A stretch of DNA of 64,000 nt from Streptomyces sp. NBC_01335 (GTDB lineage Bacteria > Actinomycetota > Actinomycetes > Streptomycetales > Streptomycetaceae). Below the pieces are notes generated by a model. It did not search any database, was not told where the DNA came from, and saw only the letters and a list, made by a program, of their open reading frames with translations. Within the stretch, counting starts at the first letter, position 1. Each line of letters begins with the position of its first letter. The DNA is taken from contig NZ_CP108370.1 of assembly GCF_035953295.1 (NCBI RefSeq), forward strand, positions 372,001 to 436,000. The letters are read 5' to 3'. Of this stretch, positions 34,880-42,927 are shown one piece after another. The position numbers and the translations under genes are program-made.

Positions 34880-35893
34880 ATGTTCCGTAGAGCCCAACCG
34901 GCCCTCGCCATCGGCGCCGTCGGCCTCGCCCTGTCCCTGGCCGCGTGCGGATCCGGTTCCGGGACCGGATCCGCCGGCGGTTCCTCGTCGGGGGGAAAGG
35001 TGAAGGTCGGGCTGATCACGAAGACGGACACGAACCCGTACTTCGTGAAGATGAAGCAGGGCGCCGAGCAGGCGGCCACGAGCGCGAACGCCGAACTGAG
35101 CACCGCTGCAGGGAAGTTCGACGGGGACAACGCGGGGCAGATCACCGCGCTGGAGAACATGGTCGCCTCCGGGGTCAAGGGAGTGCTGATCACCCCGAAC
35201 GACTCCAAGGCCATCGTCCCCGCGATCGCGAAGGCCCGGGCCAAGGGGGTGCTCGTCATCGCCCTGGACACGCCGCCCGAGCCGCAGTCCTCCGTCGACG
35301 CGCTGTTCGCCACCGACAACGTGAAGGCCGGTGAGCTGATCGGCGCCTACGCCAAGGCCGCGATGGGCGGCAAGCCGGTGAAGATCGCCACGATGGACCT
35401 GGCCCCCGGTGTGTCGGTCGGCGTCCAGCGGCACGACGGATTCGTCAAGGGCTTCGGCATCGACGCCGCCGACCCTTCGATCGTGTGCTCCCAGGACACC
35501 GGCGGCGACCAGGCCAAGGGCCAGACCGCCATGGAGACGTGCCTGCAGAAGGCGCCCGACATCAATCTGGTGTACGCGATCAACGAACCGGCCGCGCTCG
35601 GCGCGTACACCGCCGTCAAGGCCAAGGGCCGCGAGAACGACGTCATGATCGTCGCGATCGACGGCGGCTGCACCGGAGTGCGGGCGGTCAAGGACGGCAA
35701 GATCGCGGCCACTTCCCAGCAGTACCCCCTGAAAATGGCCGCCGACGGCGTGAAGGCGATCGCCGAGTACGCCAAGACCGGCAAGAAGGCCGCCGGTTAC
35801 ACCGACACCGGTGTCCAGCTCATCACCGACGAGCCGCAGTCCGGCGCCGAGTCCGAGGACACCGGTTTCGGCCTCGAGAACTGCTGGGGCTGA
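34880..35893 (+). CDS. Sugar ABC transporter substrate-binding lipoprotein (FrcB-like)
   Basis: A 337-residue periplasmic-binding-protein type I lipoprotein. The lipobox SLAAC places the lipidated Cys at residue 23. Mature sequence has KVGLITKTDTNPYFVKMKQG, GVLITPNDSKAIVPAIAKA and VIALDTPP, the pattern of fructose/ribose-type binding proteins. AGGAG precedes the ATG. It is the first gene of the importer operon and sits directly after the operator pair. Fructose released by the levanase is the expected ligand, from context. Confidence 0.9.
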   Translation: MFRRAQPALAIGAVGLALSLAACGSGSGTGSAGGSSSGGKVKVGLITKTDTNPYFVKMKQGAEQAATSANAELSTAAGKFDGDNAGQITALENMVASGVKGVLITPNDSKAIVPAIAKARAKGVLVIALDTPPEPQSSVDALFATDNVKAGELIGAYAKAAMGGKPVKIATMDLAPGVSVGVQRHDGFVKGFGIDAADPSIVCSQDTGGDQAKGQTAMETCLQKAPDINLVYAINEPAALGAYTAVKAKGRENDVMIVAIDGGCTGVRAVKDGKIAATSQQYPLKMAADGVKAIAEYAKTGKKAAGYTDTGVQLITDEPQSGAESEDTGFGLENCWG

Positions 35894-35899
35894 GCCGCG

Positions 35900-36895
35900 G
35901 TGACCACGTCCACTCCGCTCGCCGTCCGTGCCGACGGGCCGGCCGCACTGCGCCGGCTCCTCACCTCACCGGCCGCGGGGCCCCTCGCGGCCCTCGTCCT
36001 CGCGTCGGTGTTCTTCTCCACGGCCACCGACCAGTTCCTGTCCGGCGGCAACTTCTCGCTGATCCTTCAACAGGTCATGGTGGTCGGCATCCTCGCCATC
36101 GGGCAGACGCTGATCATCCTCACCGCCGGGATCGACCTCTCCTGCGGCGCCGTGATGGCGTTCGGCGGCATCCTCATCGCCAAACTCGCCGTGAGCGGGC
36201 CGCTGCCGCCGCTGCTCGCCATCGCCCTCGGAATCCTGGCCTGTGCGGGGTTCGGCCTGCTCAACGGGGTGCTGGTGCGCGTCGTGCCGCTGCCGCCGTT
36301 CATCGTGACGCTGGGGATGCTCAATGTCGCCTTCGCCCTGACCCACATCTACTCCGAGGAGCAGACGGTCACCGATCTTCCCGGACCGCTCACCGTACTG
36401 GGCCGGACCTTTCCGCTCGGCCGGACGGACGTCACCTACGGTTCGCTGGTCACCATCGCGCTCTTCCTCGGTTTCGCCTACGCGCTGAGCAGTACCGCCT
36501 GGGGAAGGCACCTCTACGCCCTCGGCAACAGCGCCGAGAGCGCCCGGCTCAGCGGCATCCGCGTGTCCCGGCTCACCGTGGGCGTCTACACGATCGCCGG
36601 TCTGGTCTACGGGATCGCGGCCCTGCTGCTGGTGTCCCGTACCGGTGTCGGCGATCCGCAGGCGGGCCAGACCGACAACCTCGACAGCATCACCGCGGTC
36701 GTGCTCGGCGGGACGAGCCTGTTCGGCGGCCGGGGCACGGTGCTCGGCACTCTGGTCGGCGTCCTCATCGTCGGTGTGTTCCGCAACGGCCTCCAGCTGA
36801 TGGGCGTCTCGTCCGTCTACCAGACCCTGGTCACCGGTGTGCTGGTGATCCTCGCGGTCACCGTCGACCAGCTCTCGCGCAAGGGGAACCGATGA
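35900..36895 (+). CDS. Sugar ABC transporter permease (FrcC-like)
   Basis: A 331-residue membrane protein with 8-10 helices and the RbsC/FrcC signature region (GQTLIILTAGIDLSCGAVMAF, then LGMLNVAFAL and GGTSLFGGRGTVLGTLVG). It forms the translocation pore, presumably as a homodimer since only one permease gene is present. GTG start 6 bp after the binding-protein stop; its own stop overlaps the ATPase gene by 4 nt. Confidence 0.9.
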   Translation: MTTSTPLAVRADGPAALRRLLTSPAAGPLAALVLASVFFSTATDQFLSGGNFSLILQQVMVVGILAIGQTLIILTAGIDLSCGAVMAFGGILIAKLAVSGPLPPLLAIALGILACAGFGLLNGVLVRVVPLPPFIVTLGMLNVAFALTHIYSEEQTVTDLPGPLTVLGRTFPLGRTDVTYGSLVTIALFLGFAYALSSTAWGRHLYALGNSAESARLSGIRVSRLTVGVYTIAGLVYGIAALLLVSRTGVGDPQAGQTDNLDSITAVVLGGTSLFGGRGTVLGTLVGVLIVGVFRNGLQLMGVSSVYQTLVTGVLVILAVTVDQLSRKGNR

Positions 36896-37797
36896 CCCAC
36901 CCGGACTCGCCCCAAGACCCGGCGGCGCACAAGGCGGACGCCGGCTCGCGGCCTGCCGCGCCCGCACCGGACGGCGGCCCCACTCCCGTGCTCAGCGCAC
37001 GCGGGCTGGTCAAGCGCTACGGGCACGTGACCGCCATCGACGAGGCCGACTTCGAGCTCATGCCCGGTGAGGTACTGGCCGTCATCGGTGACAACGGCGC
37101 CGGCAAGACGAGCCTGATCAAGGCGCTCACCGGCGCCCTGGTGCCCGACGCCGGGGAGATCCGGCTCCACGGAGAGCCGATCAGGTTCGCCGGACCGCAG
37201 GACGCGCGGGCGCGCGGCATCGAGACGGTGTATCAGGATCTCGCCGTCGCCGCGTCCATGGACATCGCCTCCAACATGTTCCTCGGCCGGGAGATCCGTC
37301 GTCCGGGCGCGCTCGGTTCGGTGCTCCGCATGCTCGACAAGAAGGCGATGCGCCGGGAGGCGGCCGCGCACCTCGCCGAACTCAAGGTCAAGATCGGCTC
37401 GCTGTCCCAGCCCGTGGAGACGCTCTCAGGAGGTCAGCGGCAGGCCGTGGCCGTCGCCCGGGCCGCCGCCTGGGCCCGCAGTGTCGTGGTGATGGACGAG
37501 CCGACGGCCGCGCTGGGGGTGAAGGAGTCGGGGCAGGTGCTCGATCTGATCCGCCGGGTCCGCGACAAGGGGGTGCCGGTGATCCTCATCAGCCACAACA
37601 TGCCGCACGTCTTCGAGATCGCCGACCGGGTGCACGTCCACCGGCTCGGCCGGCGCGAGGCCGTGATCAGGCCTTCGGACTACTCCATGGCGGAAGTCGT
37701 GGCCATCATGACCGGCGCGCTCGGCGTGCGTCCGGACGGGGGTACGGTCGTGGCGGACAGTGACGCCGCCTCGGCAGCCGGAGTGCGGGGGAGCTGA
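36892..37797 (+). CDS. Sugar ABC transporter ATP-binding protein (FrcA-like)
   Basis: A 301-residue ATPase with a single nucleotide-binding domain, unlike the double-domain RbsA/MglA proteins and like FrcA. Walker A GDNGAGKTS (residues 66-74), Q-loop VYQDLAVA, signature LSGGQRQAVAVARA, Walker B VVVMDEPTAAL and H-loop ISHNM are all intact. A 35-residue Pro/Ala-rich N-terminal extension precedes the domain. ATG 36892 overlaps the permease stop (ATGA). The lacI gene follows after 49 bp. Confidence 0.92.
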   Translation: MTHPDSPQDPAAHKADAGSRPAAPAPDGGPTPVLSARGLVKRYGHVTAIDEADFELMPGEVLAVIGDNGAGKTSLIKALTGALVPDAGEIRLHGEPIRFAGPQDARARGIETVYQDLAVAASMDIASNMFLGREIRRPGALGSVLRMLDKKAMRREAAAHLAELKVKIGSLSQPVETLSGGQRQAVAVARAAAWARSVVVMDEPTAALGVKESGQVLDLIRRVRDKGVPVILISHNMPHVFEIADRVHVHRLGRREAVIRPSDYSMAEVVAIMTGALGVRPDGGTVVADSDAASAAGVRGS

Positions 37798-37846
37798 CCC
37801 GCCGTCCCCGGCGTCCGAGGGGACGCCCTCCAGAAAAAGGTGGTCC

Positions 37847-38875
37847 ATGGCATCGTCGTCCCGCAGACCGACCCTCGCGGACGTCGCCCGTGAGGTCGGC
37901 GTCAGTGCCAAAACGGTCTCCCGGGTCCTCAACGAGGACGGCCCCAGCTCCCCGGAGACCAGGAAGCGCGTCCTGGCCGCCGTGGCGATGCTCGGCTTCC
38001 AGCCCAACCTGATGGCCAGGAGCATCCGGGTGGGCGGCCCCGACACCACCGTCGGGCTGGTCGTGCCGGACCTCGGCAACCCGTTCTTCGGCGCGGTCGC
38101 GGGGGGCATCGAGGAGGCCGTGCGTGGCCGCGGGCTGACGCTCCTGATGGGTTCGTCCGACGACGACCCGGAGCGCGAACACGCCCTGATCCGTACGTTC
38201 CTGGCCCGCAGGGTCAGCGTCCTCATGGTCGCGCCGGCGGTGGGAGCCGACCACTCCCACCTCAAGACGCACCGGGCGGCCGGGATGCCCGTCGTCTTCC
38301 TCGACCGGCCCGGCAGCGGCCTCACCGCCGATACGGTGGTCAGCTCCAACCGCTCCGGTACGCGGGAGGGCGTCGCCCACCTGATCGCCCGGGGCCACCG
38401 CCGGATCGGCTTCATCGGCGATCTGCCGGCCCGCCTGTACACCCGCCGCGAACGAATAGCCGGATACCGCGCGGCGCTCGCCGAGGCGGGTCTGCCCCAC
38501 GACCGGGCGCTGGTGGCCGACGCCCACGACCCGGAGGGGGCGGCCGCGGCGACGGCCCGGCTGCTCGCCCTTCCCGACCCGCCGACCGCGCTGCTGTCGG
38601 GCAACAACGTCATGACGATCGGCGTGCTGACCGAGGTGTCGCGCAGCCTCCGCAAGGACGTCGCGGTCGTCGCCTTCGACGACGTGCCCATGGCCGCCAT
38701 CCTCGATCCCGGGCTCACGGTCGTCGCCCAGAACCCGGCGGCCATGGGCGAGTTGGCGGGGGCCCTCGCCATCGAACGCCTCGACGGGGACCGCTCCCGG
38801 GGGCGCACCGTGATGGTCGAGACCCGTCTCGTGCCCCGCGGATCCGGCGAGCTTCCCGCTCCTCCCCGCGGGTGA
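37847..38875 (+). CDS. LacI-family repressor, likely regulator of the fructan genes
   Basis: A 342-residue LacI/GalR protein. HTH at residues 8-30 (PTLADVAREVGVSAKTVSRV), hinge NLMARSIRVGG, and a type I periplasmic-binding-like effector domain (VGLVVPDLGNPFFGAV, VAFDDVPMA). AAGGTGG lies close before ATG 37847. As the last gene of the importer operon it is probably autoregulated and is the best candidate to bind the TGTCA-N4-TGACA palindromes at 33489-33518 and 34783-34812; fructose or a fructose phosphate would be the inducer. This link is inference from position and site type. Confidence 0.9.
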   Translation: MASSSRRPTLADVAREVGVSAKTVSRVLNEDGPSSPETRKRVLAAVAMLGFQPNLMARSIRVGGPDTTVGLVVPDLGNPFFGAVAGGIEEAVRGRGLTLLMGSSDDDPEREHALIRTFLARRVSVLMVAPAVGADHSHLKTHRAAGMPVVFLDRPGSGLTADTVVSSNRSGTREGVAHLIARGHRRIGFIGDLPARLYTRRERIAGYRAALAEAGLPHDRALVADAHDPEGAAAATARLLALPDPPTALLSGNNVMTIGVLTEVSRSLRKDVAVVAFDDVPMAAILDPGLTVVAQNPAAMGELAGALAIERLDGDRSRGRTVMVETRLVPRGSGELPAPPRG

Positions 38876-38888
38876 TCCGGCCGGGCGC

Positions 38889-39608
38889 TCACCCTTCGGA
38901 GAGCTCTCCGGGGACCGTGAGGCCGACCGAGCGCGCGAGTCCGTCGGCCGCCTGACGGAACAGCGCCTCCCGGTCCTCCACCACCCCGGTGAACTGGCCG
39001 AAGAGCTCGAAGGAGACGAGCCCGAAGAGCTGGGCCCAGGCGATGACGAGCGCGGCGACGTTGGCCGGCGGGAGGTCCGGGGCGAGTTCGGCCGCCATCC
39101 GGGCCGCTTCGGGGCGCAGCGCCACGGAGAGCGGCGGTGCGGTGACCCCCTCGCCCCGGTGGGCCTCGCGGATCAGGCCGATGAGGACCATGCCGACCCG
39201 GGAGGCCGGGCCGACGGTGTCCTGGGGTGCCACGTAGCCGGGTACGGGCGAGCCGTGGATCAGGGCGTACTCGTGCGGGTGGGCGAGGGCCCATTCCCGT
39301 ACGGCGCAGGCGACGGCCGTCCAGGCGGTGGGGGGCGAGCCGTCCGGGGAGGCGGTGGCGTCGCGGCCCGCCTTCTCGGCGGCTTCACCGATGGCGTCGT
39401 AGGCGTCGATGATCAGTGCCGTCAGCAGCTCGTCGCGGCTGGGGAAGTAGCGGTAGAGGGCCGAGGAGACCATGCCCAGCTCGCGGGCGACGGCGCGCAG
39501 GGAGAGCCTGGCAGCGCCCTCCGCCGCGAGCTGCGCCCTCGCCTCGTCCTTGATGGCGGCGGTGATCTCGGTGCGGGCGCGTTCCCGGGCTCCTCTGATG
39601 GCACTCAT
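38889..39608 (-). CDS. TetR-family transcriptional regulator
   Basis: A 239-residue regulator. N-terminal HTH ARLSLRAVARELGMVSSALYRYFPSRDEL is the TetR type; the C-terminal part matches the WHG/TetR_C_13-like ligand-binding class (REWALAHPHEYALIHGSPVPGY). Divergent from the deazaflavin oxidoreductase gene across two palindromic operators, so it probably represses both genes. ATG 39608 may be read from a leaderless mRNA: CAGAAT at 39616-39621 (minus strand) resembles a -10 box 7 nt upstream, with no ribosome site. Confidence 0.92.
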   Translation of the reverse strand: MSAIRGARERARTEITAAIKDEARAQLAAEGAARLSLRAVARELGMVSSALYRYFPSRDELLTALIIDAYDAIGEAAEKAGRDATASPDGSPPTAWTAVACAVREWALAHPHEYALIHGSPVPGYVAPQDTVGPASRVGMVLIGLIREAHRGEGVTAPPLSVALRPEAARMAAELAPDLPPANVAALVIAWAQLFGLVSFELFGQFTGVVEDREALFRQAADGLARSVGLTVPGELSEG

Positions 39609-39650
39609 GGTGCACATTCTGCCACGCTGGCGGATCAGCGAACAGAAACG

Positions 39651-39715
39651 AGAGCGGTGCTCTTGCCAAGCCGTCCCCGCTGGAGCACACTGATCTCAAC
39701 AGAGAGCACCGCTCT
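39651..39715. promoter_or_regulatory. Two palindromic TetR operators
   Basis: AGAGCGGTGCTCT (39651-39663) and AGAGCACCGCTCT (39703-39715) are each perfect AGAGC-N3-GCTCT palindromes and are reverse complements of one another, centred 52 bp apart in the divergent promoter region. With flanking CG the pair forms a perfect 15-bp inverted repeat. Confidence 0.85.
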
Positions 39716-39784
39716 CGAAGAAGCCCTGCGAAGACGGACCACTTCGCGCTCAGGGACTTTCCGCGCTCAGGAACCGGGGACACC

Positions 39785-40255
39785 ATGTCGCAGGCACAGC
39801 CGTACTACTTCAGAGCCGGTGCGATCAGCACCCGTTTCAACAACGCGGTCGGGTGGCTCGCCCGCCACGGCTTCAGCCTCATGGGCTCGGCGGAGATGTC
39901 CGTACGGGGGCGCAAGAGCGGCAAGATGCAGCGCGTGCCGGTGAATCCGCACGTCCACGACGGCGAGCAGTACCTGGTCTCGGCCCGCGGACACTCCCAG
40001 TGGGTGCGCAACATGCGGGCGGCGGGCGGTGGTGAGCTGCGGGTCGGGCGCCGGACGCGGACCTTCACCGCGGTGGAGATCGCGGACGACGCGCAGAAGG
40101 TGCGCGTCGTCCGCGCCTACCTGAAGCGCTGGGGCTGGGAAGTGAACCAGTACTTCCAGGGCGTCACCGCCACGTCGACCGACGCGGAACTGCTGGCGGC
40201 CTGCCCCGACCACCCGGTCTTCCGGATCACGGTGGAGGAGCGGGGCGCCCGGTAG
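39785..40255 (+). CDS. Deazaflavin (F420)-dependent nitroreductase-family protein
   Basis: A 156-residue split beta-barrel protein of the Ddn/F420H2-dependent reductase family. Family-typical sequence is RGRKSGKMQRVPVN followed by YLVSARGHSQWVRNMRAAGG. These enzymes use reduced F420 to act on quinones, nitro-compounds and similar electrophiles. Divergent TetR gene and shared operators point to induction by a small toxic or signalling molecule. Confidence 0.87.
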   Translation: MSQAQPYYFRAGAISTRFNNAVGWLARHGFSLMGSAEMSVRGRKSGKMQRVPVNPHVHDGEQYLVSARGHSQWVRNMRAAGGGELRVGRRTRTFTAVEIADDAQKVRVVRAYLKRWGWEVNQYFQGVTATSTDAELLAACPDHPVFRITVEERGAR

Positions 40256-40508
40256 GGGCGTTCGTCCGGATCACGCCGCGTCCGGCGCCGCCCCGGTGGG
40301 CTGCGACGGACGCCCGCCCGCCGGTTCGGTTCGGTCCGCTCCGGTCGGCGGCGGTCCGCCGACGCTGCTCGGCCAGGGACCGTGCGGAGTGTCCGGCACT
40401 CCGATTCCGGCCTCGGCCACGAGGTATAAGAGGTCGAACGGCTATCCGTCGTACGAACCCCCATGGCCCGGACGTACGCATCCCGGCCACCTCCGGGAGG
40501 CCTGCCCC
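40256..40508. other. Intergenic region before the DUF389 gene
   Basis: No gene is seen. GAGGTATAAG at about 40430-40439 looks like a -10 element, but no convincing -35 partner is present. Confidence 0.35.
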
Positions 40509-41471
40509 GTGCTGCATCTGCGTCTGATCGTTCCGCCCGCACGCACGGACGAGGTGGTGAGGCTGCTCGACGACAGCGTGGGAACCGCCCATCTCGTCGT
40601 GCTGCCGGGCGCCGCCCGCTCGCCCGCCGGCGACCTGGTGCTCTGCGACGTCGCCCGGGAGGCGGGTGACGAACTGATCGGTCGGCTGCGCCGGCTCGGT
40701 ATCGACCGCACGGGCTCCATCACCGTGGAGAATCTGGACCTGACGCTCTCCGAGCATGCCGACCGGGCCGAGGAACAAGCACCGGGCGAGGGTGCCGACG
40801 CGGTGCTGTGGGAGGAGCTGACGGAGGTCACGCACGAGGAGTCGACGTTCAGCGTCACCTACGTCGCTTTCCTGACGATCGCCACCATGCTCGCCGCGGT
40901 CGGCGTGATGCTGGACAACGCGATCCTGATCGTCGGCGCGATGGTCGTGGGCCCGGAGTTCGGACCGCTGGCCGGTGTCTCCACCGCTCTGGTGCAGCGG
41001 GCGCCCCGGCTGGTGGCACGCTCGCTGGCCGCGCTCGTCGGCGGGTTCGCGGCGGCGATGGTGATGACCGCCGGGTTCGCCTGGCTCATGGACGCCTGCG
41101 GGCTGTTCACGAGGTCGATGGTCGAGGCGGACCGGCCGAACACCTCGTTCATCTGGCAGCCGGACCGGATGTCGTTCGTCGTGGCGTTCCTCGCGGGGAT
41201 CGCGGGGACCCTGTCGCTCACCTCGTCGAAGTCGGCCGCGCTGATCGGGGTGACGATCTCGGTGACGACGGTCCCGGCGGCGGCCAACGCGGCGGTGGCG
41301 TTCAGCTACTCCGACTACACGCAAACCACGGGTTCCTCGCAGCAACTCCTCGCCAACCTCGGCGGCATCGTGCTCGCCGGCACCCTCACCCTCCTCGCCC
41401 AGAAGGCTCTCTGGGCGCTCCAGCTGCGCCGGCCCGCCCGCCGGAGCGGGGCGGGCGGGGGTCGTGACTGA
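40509..41471 (+). CDS. DUF389 membrane protein
   Basis: A 320-residue protein with an N-terminal soluble domain of about 110 residues (LHLRLIVPPARTDEVVRLLD) and a DUF389 membrane domain of about six helices (YVAFLTIATMLAAVGVMLDN, VGAMVVGPEFGPLAG, LTSSKSAALIGVTISVTTVP). The family is widespread in bacteria and archaea; function is not established. GTG 40509 is chosen because GGGAGG ends 8 nt before it. The stop codon lies in one arm of a terminator shared with the convergent gene. Confidence 0.88.
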   Translation: MLHLRLIVPPARTDEVVRLLDDSVGTAHLVVLPGAARSPAGDLVLCDVAREAGDELIGRLRRLGIDRTGSITVENLDLTLSEHADRAEEQAPGEGADAVLWEELTEVTHEESTFSVTYVAFLTIATMLAAVGVMLDNAILIVGAMVVGPEFGPLAGVSTALVQRAPRLVARSLAALVGGFAAAMVMTAGFAWLMDACGLFTRSMVEADRPNTSFIWQPDRMSFVVAFLAGIAGTLSLTSSKSAALIGVTISVTTVPAAANAAVAFSYSDYTQTTGSSQQLLANLGGIVLAGTLTLLAQKALWALQLRRPARRSGAGGGRD

Positions 41472-41505
41472 CCGGGCCGCCGCCGCTCGGGCGGGAGCCG
41501 GTCAG
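41468..41505. terminator. Compact bidirectional terminator containing both stop codons
   Basis: CTGACCGG (41468-41475) pairs with CCGGTCAG (41498-41505), with further partial G/C pairing inside. The TGA codons of both convergent genes sit in the stem. Confidence 0.65.
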
Positions 41506-42734
41506 CCGTTCTCGGCCGACCGGCGGTCCATCACGGAGAGCGCGCGGTGCGCCAGCGGGTGGGTACGGACCAGTTCGGCCAGCGAGGTCGTTCCCCGGGT
41601 GATTCCGGCGAACGCCTTCCAGGCCGGCCGGAAGGTCGTGAGCACCGCGTGCAGGACACCGGGGCGGCGCTCGAAGAGCTTGAGCATCCGGCGTCCGACG
41701 TTCATCTCGACACCGAGTCCGGCCTTGATGGCGAAGGCGTAGTTGAGCGCCTGGCGCCGGGCGTCCACCGCGTCGCGGGCCTCGGCGATGCGTACCGCCC
41801 ACTCCCCCGCCAGCCGGCCGGAGCGGAGCGCGAAGGAGATGCCCTCGCGGGTCCAGGGCTCCAGGAGGCCCGCCGCGTCACCGCAGACCACGACCCGGCC
41901 CCGGGAGAGCGGCGAGTCCTCGCTGCGGCAGCGGGTGAGGTGGCCCGAGGAGATCTTCGGCTCGAACCCGGCCAGCCCGAGACGGGCGACGAAGTCCTCC
42001 AGGTACCGCTTGGTCCCGGCGCCGTCACCCCGGGCGGAGATCACCCCGACCGTCAGCGTGTCGCCCTTGGGGAAGACCCAGCCGTAACTGCCGGGCATCG
42101 GGCCCCAGTCGATGAGCACCCGTCCGGCCCAGTCCTCGGCGACCGTCTCGGGGACGGGGATCTCCGCCTCCAGGCCGAGGTCCACCTGATCGAGCTTCAC
42201 CCCGACGTGGGCGCCTATGCGTCCGGCACTGCCGTCCGCCCCGACGACGGCCCGTGCGAGCACCGTCTCGCCGCCGGCCAGCACCACCGCGACGGTGCGC
42301 CGGTCCGGTACGGACGAGCCGTGCTGCTCGACCCGCGCGACGGAGGCACCCGTACGCAGTTCCGCGCCGGCCTTCTGCGCCTCCTCGACGAGCTGGGCGT
42401 CGAACTCGGGCCGGTTGATGAGGCCGAAGAGCATGCGCTTCGACTTGCGGGTACGCGCCAGCTTTCCGTTGAGGGAGAAGGTGACGGCGTGCACGCGGTC
42501 CCGCAGGGGCAGTTCGAATCCCGGCGGAAGCGAATCGCGCGAATATCCGATGATCCCGCCGCCGCATGTCTTGTAGCGGGGCAGCTCCGCCTTCTCCAGC
42601 AGCAGGACCCGGCGGCCCGCGACGGCTGCCGCGTATGCCGCGGAGGCACCGGCCGGCCCTGCACCGACTACCACGACGTCCCACACCGACGACTCTTCGT
42701 GCTCACGCCCGGCGTCTGCGTTCTCGCTGCTCAC
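41502..42734 (-). CDS. Geranylgeranyl reductase-family FAD protein
   Basis: A 410-residue flavoprotein. Rossmann VVVVGAGPAGASAAYAAAVAG at residues 19-39 binds FAD; CGGGIIGYS, VGADGSAGRIG and the second FAD motif VVCGDAAGLLEPWTREGI follow, as in geranylgeranyl reductases and related aromatic-ring hydroxylases. In actinomycetes this branch reduces isoprenoid chains, as MenJ does for menaquinone, so menaquinone or another polyprenyl lipid is a reasonable target. GTG start at 42734, divergent from the M20 peptidase. Confidence 0.85.
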   Translation of the reverse strand: MSSENADAGREHEESSVWDVVVVGAGPAGASAAYAAAVAGRRVLLLEKAELPRYKTCGGGIIGYSRDSLPPGFELPLRDRVHAVTFSLNGKLARTRKSKRMLFGLINRPEFDAQLVEEAQKAGAELRTGASVARVEQHGSSVPDRRTVAVVLAGGETVLARAVVGADGSAGRIGAHVGVKLDQVDLGLEAEIPVPETVAEDWAGRVLIDWGPMPGSYGWVFPKGDTLTVGVISARGDGAGTKRYLEDFVARLGLAGFEPKISSGHLTRCRSEDSPLSRGRVVVCGDAAGLLEPWTREGISFALRSGRLAGEWAVRIAEARDAVDARRQALNYAFAIKAGLGVEMNVGRRMLKLFERRPGVLHAVLTTFRPAWKAFAGITRGTTSLAELVRTHPLAHRALSVMDRRSAENG

Positions 42735-42927
42735 GATGTGCTTCTGCTCCCGATCCGACCAGTTGCCCCAGCTACTGACGGCATCCTACGGCGCGATCCG
42801 GCCAGGGTCCGCTGTGGGAGGATCGGCAGTGTTTTCGTCGTACGGACAACGCAGGACAAACGGCGTCGTCCACGGCCGTGCACGCCTCGCACGACCACCC
42901 AGCACCGCACTCACAAGGAGCGTTCCC

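Noticed and set aside
40430..40439. Sigma-B-like promoter before the DUF389 gene
   Set aside because: Only a TATAAG-like -10 is seen; no matching upstream element at the right distance.
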